Of a DNA stretch of 26,096 nt, positions 1 to 7,297 are shown piece by piece. The notes beneath the pieces are model-generated. The model was not told where the DNA came from, did no database searches, and saw nothing but the letters and a program-made list of their open reading frames with translations. Source of the stretch: a virus; IMG/VR virus record IMGVR_UViG_3300042448_000030, positions 1 to 26,096 of that record. One strand, 5' to 3'. Numbering within the stretch: the stretch's first letter is position 1; each line of letters begins with the position of its first letter. Made by a program: the position numbers and the translations under genes.

Positions 1-76
1 CTACATATTCTTGCGGTGTCGCAATTCCATCGAAAAGCGAATAGTGTGTGTGAACGTGAAGTCCAGCGTAACTCAT
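1..76 (-). CDS. dnaE: DNA polymerase III alpha subunit (DnaE-type), N-terminus only
   Basis: This partial gene runs off the left edge of the window. The 25 visible codons read MSYAGLHVHTHYSLFDGIAT followed by PQEYV. The HVHTH-YSLFDG pattern is the first metal-binding motif of the PHP domain that opens bacterial DnaE polymerases, so the product is most likely the phage's own replicative C-family DNA polymerase. The start is supported by an AAGGA ribosome binding site about 6 bases upstream and by a good promoter at 105-133. It is the last replication gene in the window, after helicase, primase and a probable single-stranded DNA binding protein, which fits a replisome operon. A stand-alone PHP phosphoesterase would have a similar N-terminus, so the call rests on context as well as motif. 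Confidence 0.75.
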   Translation of the reverse strand, partial: MSYAGLHVHTHYSLFDGIATPQEYV

Positions 77-104
77 AGTGTCCTTAATGTTTTGGTGTGT
101 AAAA

Positions 105-133
105 ATTATGACATACTTTGGTGGCGATGTCAA
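105..133 (-). promoter_or_regulatory. Sigma-70-like promoter for the DNA polymerase gene
   Basis: On the minus strand there is a perfect TTGACA (128-133), a 17-base spacer and CATAAT (105-110). A TG dinucleotide one base before the -10 makes it an extended -10. It lies downstream of the terminator-like hairpin at 152-169 and leaves a leader of roughly 20-25 bases with a Shine-Dalgarno sequence before the polymerase start at 76. This suggests the polymerase is transcribed independently of the upstream genes. Confidence 0.65.
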
Positions 134-151
134 TACCGTAAAACAAATGTA

Positions 152-169
152 GGGGTACCGAAGTACCCC
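152..169 (-). terminator. UUCG-loop hairpin, probable intrinsic terminator
   Basis: The minus strand reads GGGGTAC-TTCG-GTACCCC, a 7-bp perfect stem closed by C-G around a UUCG tetraloop, which is an exceptionally stable loop. It sits 15 bases after the stop codon of the 185-838 gene. The following bases (TACATTTGTTTTAC) are T-rich but not a clean T tract, so termination may be partial. The perfect symmetry would also allow a structure on the other strand, but no plus-strand gene needs it. Confidence 0.6.
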
Positions 170-184
170 CACAAGTGTTAATTA

Positions 185-838
185 TTACCAGTCCATATTT
201 GCTGAAGTGACTGATGGAGAGTCGAAGCCAAGGTAGAATGCTTCCTGCTCTGCATATGGAACGTGGCGAACCACAGTGTCCAAGTTGAATGGCTCAATGC
301 CAGTCCAGTCAAATGGCTCTGAGTCTGGCTTGGTTGGTAGAAGCGTGTAGTTGGTTTCAGTTCCCTGACCATTACGCTTGATCTTCCACTCAAGGTTTGA
401 GATTGAGCCAGTCTCTAGTGCATACTCACGAAGAGTGTTGAATGCAGACTGCTTTGAAATGCCCTGCGACCATACGGCTACATATGGAGGCTCTAGTCCG
501 TCATCAACTAGAACGTTGCAGTAGAAACGAAGACGAGCCTTCCAGCCAGCCTTTGGGTCCTTGCGGTGCATCTCTTCTGCCCAGTCACGACCCTCGCTGT
601 CCATAGTGTCTACAGCCTTACGCTTGTAGTCCTTTGGGTTGGTGTGTTCCTTGACTACGATTGCAAGGCCACGGTCAGCACTGTAACTAGCCGAGTCCTG
701 ATCAAGTTCCTCAATGAAACGAATTTTTGCAGACTGTCCGTCTGCTAGTTTTACCCAACGAACCTTTGGTCCATTGCTTTCATACTTTGGCTTATCCATT
801 AGTGCATTGATATTTGTTAGCCCTCTGATGATACTCAT
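185..838 (-). CDS. Probable single-stranded DNA binding protein
   Basis: This 217-residue protein most resembles the phage single-stranded DNA binding proteins that play the part of T4 gp32. A basic, aromatic core (residues about 95-175, containing ARLRFYCNVLVDDG and LEWKIKRNGQGTETNYTLLP) would form an OB-like fold. The usual gp32 zinc-binding cysteines are absent, since only one cysteine is visible (FYCN). The protein ends in a short tail with an aspartate and a terminal aromatic residue (NMDW), a common form of the protein-docking tip in this class. The start has a strong AAAAGGAG site 6-7 bases upstream. It lies between primase and DNA polymerase, has its own promoter at 866-895 and is followed by a terminator, so it can be expressed at a high level on its own, as such a stoichiometric protein requires. 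Identity is by general resemblance and context, not by a diagnostic motif. Confidence 0.65.
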   Translation of the reverse strand: MSIIRGLTNINALMDKPKYESNGPKVRWVKLADGQSAKIRFIEELDQDSASYSADRGLAIVVKEHTNPKDYKRKAVDTMDSEGRDWAEEMHRKDPKAGWKARLRFYCNVLVDDGLEPPYVAVWSQGISKQSAFNTLREYALETGSISNLEWKIKRNGQGTETNYTLLPTKPDSEPFDWTGIEPFNLDTVVRHVPYAEQEAFYLGFDSPSVTSANMDW

Positions 839-863
839 GTTGCTCTCCTTTTATATTGGTTTA

Positions 864-1808
864 TTATTGTAGCATAGCAGCGATACTCTTGTCAAACGAT
901 TCATCAAGATTCTTGATATCTTCATCAGACATATCGCCAATATCCTTATATTGTTTATCTAGTTTAACTACGTTAACACGAGAGCCAAGTCTTTCGACTA
1001 TCTTGTCTTTCATGTTACCGCCTGCTTCATCATTATCTGCAATAACTATAATGTTATTGAAGTATTTTTGTAGTAGGTCTGTTTGGAAATTAGATACGTT
1101 AGCACCTAATGTCGCTACCGCTGGAAAGCCACACTGGTCAAGGCGGATGGCATCGAATGATGATTCGACAACATAGACCTTGCTTGATGTCTTTACACGG
1201 TGTAGGTTAAATAGGACTTTGCTCTTGGGAAGTCCTGGAGTATTTTTAAAGTCTTTGCCTTCGATTGATCTTCCAACAAAGCCAACCTCTGTGCCGTCAG
1301 GCGAGTGGACTGGGATAGTCACCATGTCCTGCTTTTCGGAGAACCCTAGACCAAACTTCTTTACGGAATCTTCTGAGACAAGTCTGCCAGAGTAGTAACG
1401 CATGGCACGTGGTGAATCTAATGCTTGTTGGTTTAAACGCTTAATTAAAACTTGATCATACTGCGTGTATTCTGGTTTAGTGACCAGAGCCTTACTAACT
1501 ATCTGCTCAATGTTAGTTTCTGTTTCTTTAGACTTGATATATCGGATTGCTTCGAAATAAGATCTTCCAGATGTGTGCATGATGAACTCTGGTAGGCTAG
1601 CAACGTGGTGGCAAGAAAAGCAAAAGAATGTTCCGTTTACCTTGTCGATTTCTCCAGCAGGCGAACGGTAATTGTTGTGGTATGGGCAAAAGATAATGTA
1701 ATCAGAATCTACTTCTGATTCAATGTCGATTCCTGACCCAATAAGAATTCGCTGGATTTGCTCGGCTGTGTATAAATCACTGTTGTGCCGTCTATCCCCA
1801 CTACGCAT
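864..1808 (-). CDS. DnaG-type DNA primase
   Basis: This protein makes RNA primers for phage DNA synthesis and should act with the DnaB-type helicase encoded just upstream. It is 314 residues, about half of bacterial DnaG. An N-terminal zinc-binding region (CPYH at residues about 41-44 and CFSCH about 25 residues later) is followed by a TOPRIM domain near residues 210-290. The TOPRIM glutamate is seen in VYVVESSFDAI and the acidic DxD-like motif in VIADNDEAGG. No C-terminal helicase-binding domain is visible after residue 314, so the helicase contact must differ from that of DnaG. The ATG at 1808 is the only usable in-frame start before the zinc motif, but it overlaps the preceding gene by 100 bases and its ribosome binding site (AGGAAAGAAGAAG) is weak. 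Either the overlap is real and the two genes are translationally coupled, or the first dozen residues are annotated wrongly. Confidence 0.88.
   Translation of the reverse strand: MRSGDRRHNSDLYTAEQIQRILIGSGIDIESEVDSDYIIFCPYHNNYRSPAGEIDKVNGTFFCFSCHHVASLPEFIMHTSGRSYFEAIRYIKSKETETNIEQIVSKALVTKPEYTQYDQVLIKRLNQQALDSPRAMRYYSGRLVSEDSVKKFGLGFSEKQDMVTIPVHSPDGTEVGFVGRSIEGKDFKNTPGLPKSKVLFNLHRVKTSSKVYVVESSFDAIRLDQCGFPAVATLGANVSNFQTDLLQKYFNNIIVIADNDEAGGNMKDKIVERLGSRVNVVKLDKQYKDIGDMSDEDIKNLDESFDKSIAAMLQ
866..895 (-). promoter_or_regulatory. Sigma-70-like promoter inside the end of the primase gene
   Basis: The minus strand shows TTGACA (890-895), an 18-base spacer and TACAAT (866-871) preceded by TGC, an extended -10. 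The -10 overlaps the primase stop codon. The expected start point leaves a leader of about 20 bases containing AAAAGGAGAGCAAC just before the ATG at 838, so this promoter would drive the single-stranded DNA binding protein gene separately from the helicase-primase genes. Confidence 0.65.
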
Positions 1809-2053
1809 TCAATCTTCTTCTTTCCTATGTATGTTCCGTATACTGATATTTTAAATATAAAGGTTTCTGTTTTTCTATTATACCTGATCGTAAAGTCTGA
1901 GTCAATGTCAAGCCTTTCAGCATATCCAGAGTCTCGCATTTGTTGTCTCAACAACCTAGTATATTCTGTTTTTAATCTTGGAATTGCCGAATCATCGTGA
2001 ATCTCTCCACTAAATGAAAACCGCTTAATAGACTTATGGTGTAAATTTTCCAC
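1709..2053 (-). CDS. Conserved-looking phage protein of unknown function
   Basis: I do not recognise a family for this 114-residue protein. The middle part (LDIDSDFTIRYN, then FKISVYGTYIGKKK and a VVGIDGT turn) has the alternating pattern of a small beta-sheet domain and looks like genuine coding sequence. The last about 33 residues overlap the start of the primase gene and look less constrained. The start is a GTG at 2051-2053. No Shine-Dalgarno sequence is visible, but TATAAT lies at 2059-2064, five bases before the GTG, so the gene may be read from a leaderless mRNA. It sits between helicase and primase genes, which suggests a replication-associated role by context only. Confidence 0.6.
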   Translation of the reverse strand: MENLHHKSIKRFSFSGEIHDDSAIPRLKTEYTRLLRQQMRDSGYAERLDIDSDFTIRYNRKTETFIFKISVYGTYIGKKKIECVVGIDGTTVIYTQPSKSSEFLLGQESTLNQK

Positions 2054-2058
2054 ACTCT

Positions 2059-2064
2059 ATTATA
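2059..2064 (-). promoter_or_regulatory. Possible -10 box for a leaderless GTG-start gene
   Basis: A perfect TATAAT on the minus strand ends five bases before the GTG at 2051-2053. The nearest -35-like sequence is TTGAAG with a 20-base spacer, which is poor. The case rests on the absence of a ribosome binding site and on the same arrangement before two other genes in the window. Confidence 0.35.
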
Positions 2065-2076
2065 ACCAATTTTCTT

Positions 2077-3297
2077 TTAGTTATCTTCAAAGTCCTTGTA
2101 CTTGTACCAGCCCTTGTCAAAGTCTACCTGCACCAAGAACTCGCCCATAAAGCCATTACGGTTCTTACGGAAGACACACTCTAGAATGTCTGAGTTGGTA
2201 GCACGGCCCAGTGCTAGAACCCAGTCAGCATCATAGGCGATCTGGCGAGACCATGCGGTCTGGCCTAGCGTAGGAACTGTGTCTAGTTTAGTAACGTCAT
2301 CTGGCGTAGCAGACGAGATAGCAATGATAGGCATCTCTTCGCTAATAGCCATAAGTTTAAGTTCACGAGATAGGTTCTTCATGCGTACCGTTTCGTTATC
2401 TGACTTCTGGTTAGGCGACATCAACTGTAGGTAGTCTACAATAACTAGGTCTGGCTTATACTGATCAATCTTTCCACGAATAACTGATGGGTTTACTTCT
2501 CCACCAGAATCGTTTGAGATGATGTGGAACTCTGGCTTGCCAGCAAGTTCCTTAGAGTGCCAACGCTTTAGGTCTTCAATCTCAACCTGACCGTTAGACA
2601 GTTTGCGATGTGACCAAAGGCCCTCGCCCATAATTGCAAACACACGATTACGAACTTCTGTCTCGCTCATTTCAAGAGAGATAATGAGTGGCGATCTACC
2701 CTGCTTCCATGCCTGTACCGCCATGTAAAGAGCAAACCAAGACTTGCCGATACCTGGATACGCTAGGAAGACACCCAATTGTCCTGGAGTAATTCCAGCA
2801 GGTAGGTAGTTGTCAAAGCCTGGTAGGCCAGTCTTAATACCGATTGAGCCAAGTGCTTGCTGTCTTGCTAGGTTCTCAAAGTATGCCACTGCTGAATCAA
2901 GATCGGTGGCATCAATGTCACGGATAGTTGCGGTGTTCTTCTTGAGTTCTGAAGTCTTGGCAATAATTGTTTCTAGGGCTTCTGCACTGTGACCAGCCTG
3001 AACGTCAGAGGCAGCATTGCGAAGAAGTTCTTTGACGCTGTCGTTTAGGAATTCCTTTTGGAGTTCTTCTAGGTGATACTTGGTAGCACCAATGTTCTCG
3101 GCTGGGGTGAAGTCACGAAACTTTTCGATCACTAGGGATACTGGTGGCACTGAAGAGTTGGCCTCTGAATAGTTTCTGATAAACTGCCAAATGTCTTTGT
3201 GGGTACGCAAAAGATTCTCTACGTTTGCCTGTAGCAATACGTGAACCTGCTTGTCCTGTAGGACTGCTGTTAGTAGTCTAGCCTCTGTATTACTCAT
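2077..3297 (-). CDS. dnaB: DnaB-type replicative DNA helicase
   Basis: This is a hexameric 5'-3' helicase that unwinds the phage replication fork and should recruit the primase encoded two genes downstream. The 406-residue protein has an N-terminal helical domain (about 1-110), a linker and a RecA-like motor domain. The Walker A is AYPGIGKSW (about residues 179-187), with alanine in place of the usual first glycine of the P-loop. IISLEMSETEV follows as the H1a region, the Walker B is DLVIVDYLQLMSP, and a later motif is SRQIAYDADWVLAL. It is somewhat shorter than bacterial DnaB (about 470), mainly in the N-terminal domain. Its ATG overlaps the last codons of the preceding 103-residue gene by 8 bases (ATGAGTAA), indicating coupled translation. 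A RecA-type recombinase is excluded by the DYLQLM-type Walker B and the ISLEM motif. Confidence 0.92.
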   Translation of the reverse strand: MSNTEARLLTAVLQDKQVHVLLQANVENLLRTHKDIWQFIRNYSEANSSVPPVSLVIEKFRDFTPAENIGATKYHLEELQKEFLNDSVKELLRNAASDVQAGHSAEALETIIAKTSELKKNTATIRDIDATDLDSAVAYFENLARQQALGSIGIKTGLPGFDNYLPAGITPGQLGVFLAYPGIGKSWFALYMAVQAWKQGRSPLIISLEMSETEVRNRVFAIMGEGLWSHRKLSNGQVEIEDLKRWHSKELAGKPEFHIISNDSGGEVNPSVIRGKIDQYKPDLVIVDYLQLMSPNQKSDNETVRMKNLSRELKLMAISEEMPIIAISSATPDDVTKLDTVPTLGQTAWSRQIAYDADWVLALGRATNSDILECVFRKNRNGFMGEFLVQVDFDKGWYKYKDFEDN

Positions 3298-3601
3298 TGT
3301 TTAACCATTCCTTAGCCAGTCTACGGCGTTCGGCTCTCTCTTTATTGTCTAGTTCTAGTTGTTCACGTTTGGTAATTATGTCGTGAGCATAGTTTGCAAA
3401 ATATTTCCATGTTGGATTTTGTGCAACACTAAAGTAATATTCTAGCAGGTCGTAGCAGAAAGGTAAAGTGTAAGATTCGATTAGGGCATCTGATGCCCAC
3501 TGCTCTACGTTTAAATTCAATAATGGCTTTGCCTCAAACTTTTGGGTATGTAGTTTAGAGTATCTTGAAAGCAAAGCCATTCGGTCTTTGCGATCTGCCA
3601 T
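3290..3601 (-). CDS. Small protein of unknown function upstream of helicase
   Basis: This 103-residue protein is not recognised by family. The middle (QWASDALIESYTLPFCYDLLEY) and the end (a highly charged helix rich in R, E and K ending in EWLNNE) predict an all-helical protein. It starts within the stop codon of the preceding gene (TAATG overlap) and its end overlaps the helicase start by 8 bases, so the three genes are likely translated as a coupled group. Small helical proteins next to phage DnaB helicases are sometimes helicase loaders, and that is a reasonable but untested guess here. No ATPase motif of the DnaC type is present. Confidence 0.8.
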   Translation of the reverse strand: MADRKDRMALLSRYSKLHTQKFEAKPLLNLNVEQWASDALIESYTLPFCYDLLEYYFSVAQNPTWKYFANYAHDIITKREQLELDNKERAERRRLAKEWLNNE

Positions 3602-3810
3602 TACTTGCTTTCGATCTCGCCTTGAGCCTCGTTAACCTTTTCCTGAAGTTTGGCTTCAACAAAAGAGTATACACGATCGAATGCTTCGTTGGTGTTCTCA
3701 CCATCACGCTTGTTATCTGTAACAGATACATCAATTCTCAATGATTGAAAATTGCCTAGGTTGAGCGTATAGCCTAGCCCAACAGTTACCTTGGTGTCTT
3801 CGTTATTCAT
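3601..3810 (-). CDS. Small conserved-type phage protein of unknown function
   Basis: This 69-residue protein opens with a beta-rich half (TVGLGYTLNLGNFQSLRIDVSV) and closes with an amphipathic helix (FDRVYSFVEAKLQEKVNEAQ). Both halves have the regular spacing of a folded small domain, so the gene is convincing, but I cannot assign a function. A good ribosome binding site (AAAGGAAC) lies about 8 bases before the ATG. It begins the coupled group that runs into the 103-residue gene and the helicase, and so is probably expressed with replication functions. Confidence 0.8.
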   Translation of the reverse strand: MNNEDTKVTVGLGYTLNLGNFQSLRIDVSVTDNKRDGENTNEAFDRVYSFVEAKLQEKVNEAQGEIESK

Positions 3811-3832
3811 ACCCTGTTCCTTTCAAGAACAA

Positions 3833-4375
3833 TTAAATTGATTCGGACCAGATAGGGATAAACCGTCCATCTTCAGTCCTTGTATATGTAAGTATACCAT
3901 CTCCCATACGCCGTGTCAACTCTTGTCTTGTAGGCGTAATGTCGTTAGTAATTAACTTATCATTTCTTGGTCTACCAATATGGTAGGTAGCAAGTATATC
4001 ACGAATCTCTAAAACTTGCGACTCTGAATAATAACTTCTTACCTGCCATCCTGTGCTACCCCCCTTTTGAGAACCTGTGGGGTGAGGAATGATTCCTCGT
4101 TTCATTAGTGATGGCATATACTTCTTGTGTCTGTTGACTAGGTCTGCAGTTTGACCTACAGTATAAGCACGTTCTCTATTCTTTTTAAAATCGCTAATTA
4201 GACAACTTTCAATCTGATCTTTTACAATGTTATAAACAGACATAATTCCATTAGATTTGTTAAGGTGGTGAACACGAACAAGGTCTCCGTTTAAGAACCA
4301 GACTTTTTTATTGCCAGAAATTACTGGTTTACTATTATATCCAACAGCAGCAAGGTTGTTGTTTTTGGTTGACAC
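3833..4375 (-). CDS. MerR-like helix-turn-helix DNA-binding protein
   Basis: The central part of this 180-residue protein (residues about 70-130) reads AYTVGQTADLVNRHKKYMPS, then LMKRGIIPHP, a basic turn and RSYYSESQVLEIRDIL. This is the usual order of a MerR or excisionase-type winged helix-turn-helix: a helix-turn-helix with a Y-S/T-V start, a wing containing RSYY, and a following helix. No effector-binding domain or cysteine metal site is seen. The N-terminal 65 residues form a separate small beta-rich region (VWFLNGDLVRVHHL). The start is a GTG with AGGAG seven bases upstream. It lies exactly at the boundary between tail genes and replication genes, where a transcriptional regulator of one of the two blocks would make sense. 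That role is inferred from position. Confidence 0.65.
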   Translation of the reverse strand: MSTKNNNLAAVGYNSKPVISGNKKVWFLNGDLVRVHHLNKSNGIMSVYNIVKDQIESCLISDFKKNRERAYTVGQTADLVNRHKKYMPSLMKRGIIPHPTGSQKGGSTGWQVRSYYSESQVLEIRDILATYHIGRPRNDKLITNDITPTRQELTRRMGDGILTYTRTEDGRFIPIWSESI

Positions 4376-4383
4376 TATTGCTC

Positions 4384-4845
4384 CTAGGCTATGATGCCAA
4401 CTGCAATAACCTGGACGTGAAGATTTCTAACTGTCCCAGGTGCAGCAAATCTAACGTTGATCTTGCAGCCTGCTTTTGTAATGTCAGAGATGGTGACAAT
4501 AGCGGTCTGCGTTGCGTCTGTAACGTCTCCAAAGATAACTGGTGTTGCAGTTACAACTGGTGGTCCATCAAATGCAATCTCAGAAAACTTAACGTCTGCC
4601 TCGCCCTTGCTGTCTAGAGTAATGTTTTCTGACTCTAGTTTTACCTTAACGGTAGATGCAAAGAATGATGTATTTGATGTTGCCTTAGTTGAAACAAGAG
4701 ACTCGGTATTGGTTGGCTTAATGTGCGTCTTGCCTTTTCTTTGATCGACAGCCTTGATTAGATCGTTTACTGCGTTGGTTAGTTCAAAAAGAAAGGCTGC
4801 GTCAATAGGCTGGCCTCTAGATGGTGTCGGTAGTATTTTTGCCAT
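4384..4845 (-). CDS. Minor tail or fibre protein with H-type-lectin-like C-terminus
   Basis: In this 153-residue protein a short helical N-terminal part (DAAFLFELTNAVNDLIKAVD, about residues 15-35) could trimerise or anchor it. A beta-rich C-terminal domain (about 70-153) has a FSEIAFDGPPVVTATP segment, then AIVTISDITKAGCKINVRF, and closes with LHVQVIAVGII. The F-x-PP-V motif, central strand pattern and hydrophobic closing strand resemble H-type lectin-like domains that cap some phage tail fibres, so binding of a host-surface sugar is plausible but unproven. It is the last gene of the tail tip cluster. No Shine-Dalgarno sequence precedes the ATG. Instead TGCTATAAT sits 9 bases upstream (4855-4863), so translation from a nearly leaderless mRNA is likely. 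Confidence 0.65.
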   Translation of the reverse strand: MAKILPTPSRGQPIDAAFLFELTNAVNDLIKAVDQRKGKTHIKPTNTESLVSTKATSNTSFFASTVKVKLESENITLDSKGEADVKFSEIAFDGPPVVTATPVIFGDVTDATQTAIVTISDITKAGCKINVRFAAPGTVRNLHVQVIAVGIIA

Positions 4846-4854
4846 AGTAATACA

Positions 4855-4863
4855 ATTATAGCA
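4855..4863 (-). promoter_or_regulatory. Extended -10 (TGCTATAAT) for a near-leaderless fibre gene
   Basis: TGCTATAAT on the minus strand lies directly after the stop codon of the 191-residue gene and nine bases before the ATG at 4845. The -35 region is weak (GAAACA at an 18-base spacing), which an extended -10 can tolerate. The expected start point falls within about three bases of the ATG. Confidence 0.5.
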
Positions 4864-5439
4864 TTAAAGTGTAAAGTCTGTTTCTACAAGCAAAACTGAT
4901 TTTGGGTATAAGGTCTCTGGCGAGACTGTTGAGGTTGTGGCTGCATCTAGTCCACGATATGTTGGGACTAGAACTGCAACATCTACCTTATTTTTGCCAG
5001 ATGGGGCAACCGTTGAAAAGTTTGTGGATGTCGTCTCACCCATAAAAGACCATGGAGCAGCAGTTTCTGTTTCATTATTGTGAAATCTTACATAAACGTG
5101 AAATCTGTTTGTAAAAATTTTTTTGTTTAGAAATAGCCTATCTACGTTCCAAGTAATAGAAAGAATCTTTGGGGATCCACTACCCTTTGTAACACTATAT
5201 TCTGCAGGCTGCCCCACCACGTCTCCAGTATAAAGGGCAATCTGTGTTCCATCAATTTCTGTAGCAACTTCAAAGTTAGGAGACCATCGTGAAGAAAGTT
5301 TGCCGTCTTCTGAAACTACACGATATCTAGCAAAATAAACATTCTTTCCACCATCTTCTGGGGCGGTGATATCATCTGGAAGATAGAATAGGTCTGGCAA
5401 ATCTTTGGCAGGTATCCTGACAAATTTTCTGCTTGCCAT
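4864..5439 (-). CDS. Minor tail protein (unknown subtype)
   Basis: This 191-residue, beta-rich protein has a fibronectin-type feel in its first half (NVYFARYRVVSEDGKLSSRW) and a second sandwich-like half around TNRFHVYVRFHNNETE. No enzymatic motif is seen. It starts inside the stop codon of the preceding tail gene (TAATG), so the two products are probably made in fixed ratio and may contact each other at the tail tip. Assignment as a structural tail protein comes from its place in an unbroken run of tail genes and from its composition. Confidence 0.65.
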   Translation of the reverse strand: MASRKFVRIPAKDLPDLFYLPDDITAPEDGGKNVYFARYRVVSEDGKLSSRWSPNFEVATEIDGTQIALYTGDVVGQPAEYSVTKGSGSPKILSITWNVDRLFLNKKIFTNRFHVYVRFHNNETETAAPWSFMGETTSTNFSTVAPSGKNKVDVAVLVPTYRGLDAATTSTVSPETLYPKSVLLVETDFTL

Positions 5440-6659
5440 TATACATCCACCGCAAATCTAAACTCTACATAGTTAGTTGAGTTTGGAGATTTAATGATTG
5501 TTCGTGGCTGACCGTTTACGTTATTTGTAACAACAGTGTAACCTGTCATGCCGTATAGTGGATTTGGAGTTGACACATTTTCAAACCTAAGTCCGTCAAG
5601 GCATACGTAGTATAGGTCTGTTGGCTCTGCGTTATCATCCAATACGCTTACATAAACTTTTACATTCTTTACGATCTCCCAAGAAAATCCTGGAGACTTT
5701 GTGAGGTCTTCTATCTTTTTGTTAATTACAAAATATCTATTTAAAGATAGGTCAGCGACTGTTACGTTCTTTCTGGCGGTGGCATTGTTTGCAACGCCAA
5801 TTGTAGTATTAGAGTCATATAGATCTACCTCAAGTCTAGCGTATTGTCCTTCGTCATAGGTATCGTTAGATGTAAACTCAACCATAATCCTTACGTTTGA
5901 TGGAATGTCATTTAGTTCTGGGTCTTCGTTTTTTGATACCACTGAAAAGGCAAGTCTGATCTCGTCTGTAACTGCATTGTTGTCGAAGTTAAGTCTTGCA
6001 TTTGTTAGGTGGATGTGATTAGACTTGAAGGTGCCTCCATCTGTCCATTCTGCGTCCACAGAAAGAACTCCAGTTTGCGAAGTCACATCTAGTTTTGCAG
6101 ACTTGCCAGACATAAAAATTGTATTATCTAGGAATCTTGGTTGCTCAAATCTTTTAGTTCTGTAATCGCTTAGAAATATGCTGTTACTTGCAGGTGCCTG
6201 AAAGACAGGCTCTGTTCTTGCAATACTGTTGTTTGCACCACCTTCATCCAGCCTTCCTGCAATTGGTGGAATTACAACTGCTGAGTTGTCGGTTGCTGAG
6301 TGATATGCCCAGCCCTCATTTCCAGAAAATGAATACAAAGATCTGCTATCTGAACTTGTTGCCAGAGAGTTCCCCAGTGCAGAAAACAATCCAATCTCAC
6401 TTATTTCGTATCGATCTGCTGTTGGAAGTTCGGCTGTTAAAACTACTTTTGCTGTATCGTTTTCATTGACAAAGCCACGAGAGATAATTGGAACACGAAA
6501 CATTTCAAAGTCTAATGACTGCTTATCTGAGTAGTCCCCAAGGTCTTCGTTAGTTGGCAAGGGTTTTGCCCCACACCCAATAGCAATGTAGGATGCATAG
6601 GCTGGTGCCTGACCAATCAGGTATTTAGCCATAATTTCTTTTCCAGTATTTGTAATCAT
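5439..6659 (-). CDS. Minor tail protein with fibre-like N-terminus
   Basis: The opening of this 406-residue protein (MITNTGKEIMAKYLIGQAPA, then SYIAIGCG) and the downstream ELPTADRYEISEIGLFSA segment match the N-terminal domain found on many phage tail fibre and baseplate-attached proteins, which joins a fibre to the tail tip. The remaining about 270 residues are beta-rich. The section FKSNHIHLTNARLNFDN to LYYVCLDGLRFENV resembles a carbohydrate-binding jelly-roll sandwich, which would fit a role in host adsorption. The start is supported by GAGGAGA about 6 bases upstream. A TGGTACAAT motif at 6673-6681 just before it may be a -10. Confidence 0.7.
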   Translation of the reverse strand: MITNTGKEIMAKYLIGQAPAYASYIAIGCGAKPLPTNEDLGDYSDKQSLDFEMFRVPIISRGFVNENDTAKVVLTAELPTADRYEISEIGLFSALGNSLATSSDSRSLYSFSGNEGWAYHSATDNSAVVIPPIAGRLDEGGANNSIARTEPVFQAPASNSIFLSDYRTKRFEQPRFLDNTIFMSGKSAKLDVTSQTGVLSVDAEWTDGGTFKSNHIHLTNARLNFDNNAVTDEIRLAFSVVSKNEDPELNDIPSNVRIMVEFTSNDTYDEGQYARLEVDLYDSNTTIGVANNATARKNVTVADLSLNRYFVINKKIEDLTKSPGFSWEIVKNVKVYVSVLDDNAEPTDLYYVCLDGLRFENVSTPNPLYGMTGYTVVTNNVNGQPRTIIKSPNSTNYVEFRFAVDV

Positions 6660-6672
6660 AAGTATCTCCTCT

Positions 6673-6681
6673 ATTGTACCA
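6673..6681 (-). promoter_or_regulatory. Possible extended -10 (TGGTACAAT)
   Basis: The same TGnTAyAAT pattern as at other gene boundaries occurs here, right after the stop codon of the 204-residue gene. No convincing -35 exists. If used, the start point would fall inside the Shine-Dalgarno sequence of the next gene, which argues against it. It is listed because the motif recurs. Confidence 0.25.
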
Positions 6682-7296
6682 TTAACTGTCTTGAATTTCT
6701 ACGCCTAGGTCTTGAATTTCTCCGCCAGAAAGCATTTCAACCTGAACCACAAAACCATCTTTGATATTGTCAACGGCAACAACTAGGTCTCCTGTCGCAC
6801 TGTCAAAATATACCGCTCCGTCTACCGAATACTGTCCAATGTCTAGTGCTGACGAAACGTCTACAGAAGTTCCAGATAGGGCTAGGAGTCTTTTAGGGCT
6901 GTAGATAAAATATATGTCTGACAGGTTCTTTATTGGCTGGTAGGTTATGTTTAGTCCAAGTACCGCTTCGCTTCTGCCTAGATCCATCAATTCAAATAGG
7001 GAAAGGTCTTCGAAAAGTTCTTCGACAAGTAGTGATTCCGAGCCAGCAAGTTCTTCAGTAATAATGTTTCCTGGAACAGATATTGCAATTGGCAAATTTC
7101 TTCGATTTTGTGATTGACTAGTGACCTTTACTACCTCTGGTGTTGCTGCTACTGGAAGTTTTCCATTAACAAGGTTGTTTGTGTCTCCATAATATTTTGT
7201 ACCGTCTGCCAAAACGTTAACTCCGCTAACACCATTATAAAGTGTTCCTACGCCATATCGCCCTGTGCCTGTTGGGTCATATCCAAAATTTGCCAT
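6682..7296 (-). CDS. Minor tail protein, unknown function
   Basis: The first about 60 residues of this 204-residue protein are rich in glycine, tyrosine and asparagine with little predicted structure (GYDPTGTGRYGVGTLYNG), typical of an extended arm. The remainder has a short acidic helix (LLVEELFEDLSLFELMDLGR) followed by beta strands (DGAVYFDSATGDLVVAV). No family is recognised. The ATG is one base after the stop of the large hub gene, and its GAGGTAG ribosome binding site is embedded in the hub's last codons, so expression is tied to the hub protein. A structural or assembly role at the tail tip is inferred. Confidence 0.65.
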   Translation of the reverse strand: MANFGYDPTGTGRYGVGTLYNGVSGVNVLADGTKYYGDTNNLVNGKLPVAATPEVVKVTSQSQNRRNLPIAISVPGNIITEELAGSESLLVEELFEDLSLFELMDLGRSEAVLGLNITYQPIKNLSDIYFIYSPKRLLALSGTSVDVSSALDIGQYSVDGAVYFDSATGDLVVAVDNIKDGFVVQVEMLSGGEIQDLGVEIQDS

Positions 7297-7297
7297 G

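Noticed and set aside
4369-4617. Plus-strand cysteine-rich reading frame of 82 codons
   Set aside because: It is the antisense shadow of the 153-residue fibre gene, with no ribosome binding site and a composition that reflects the complementary codons.
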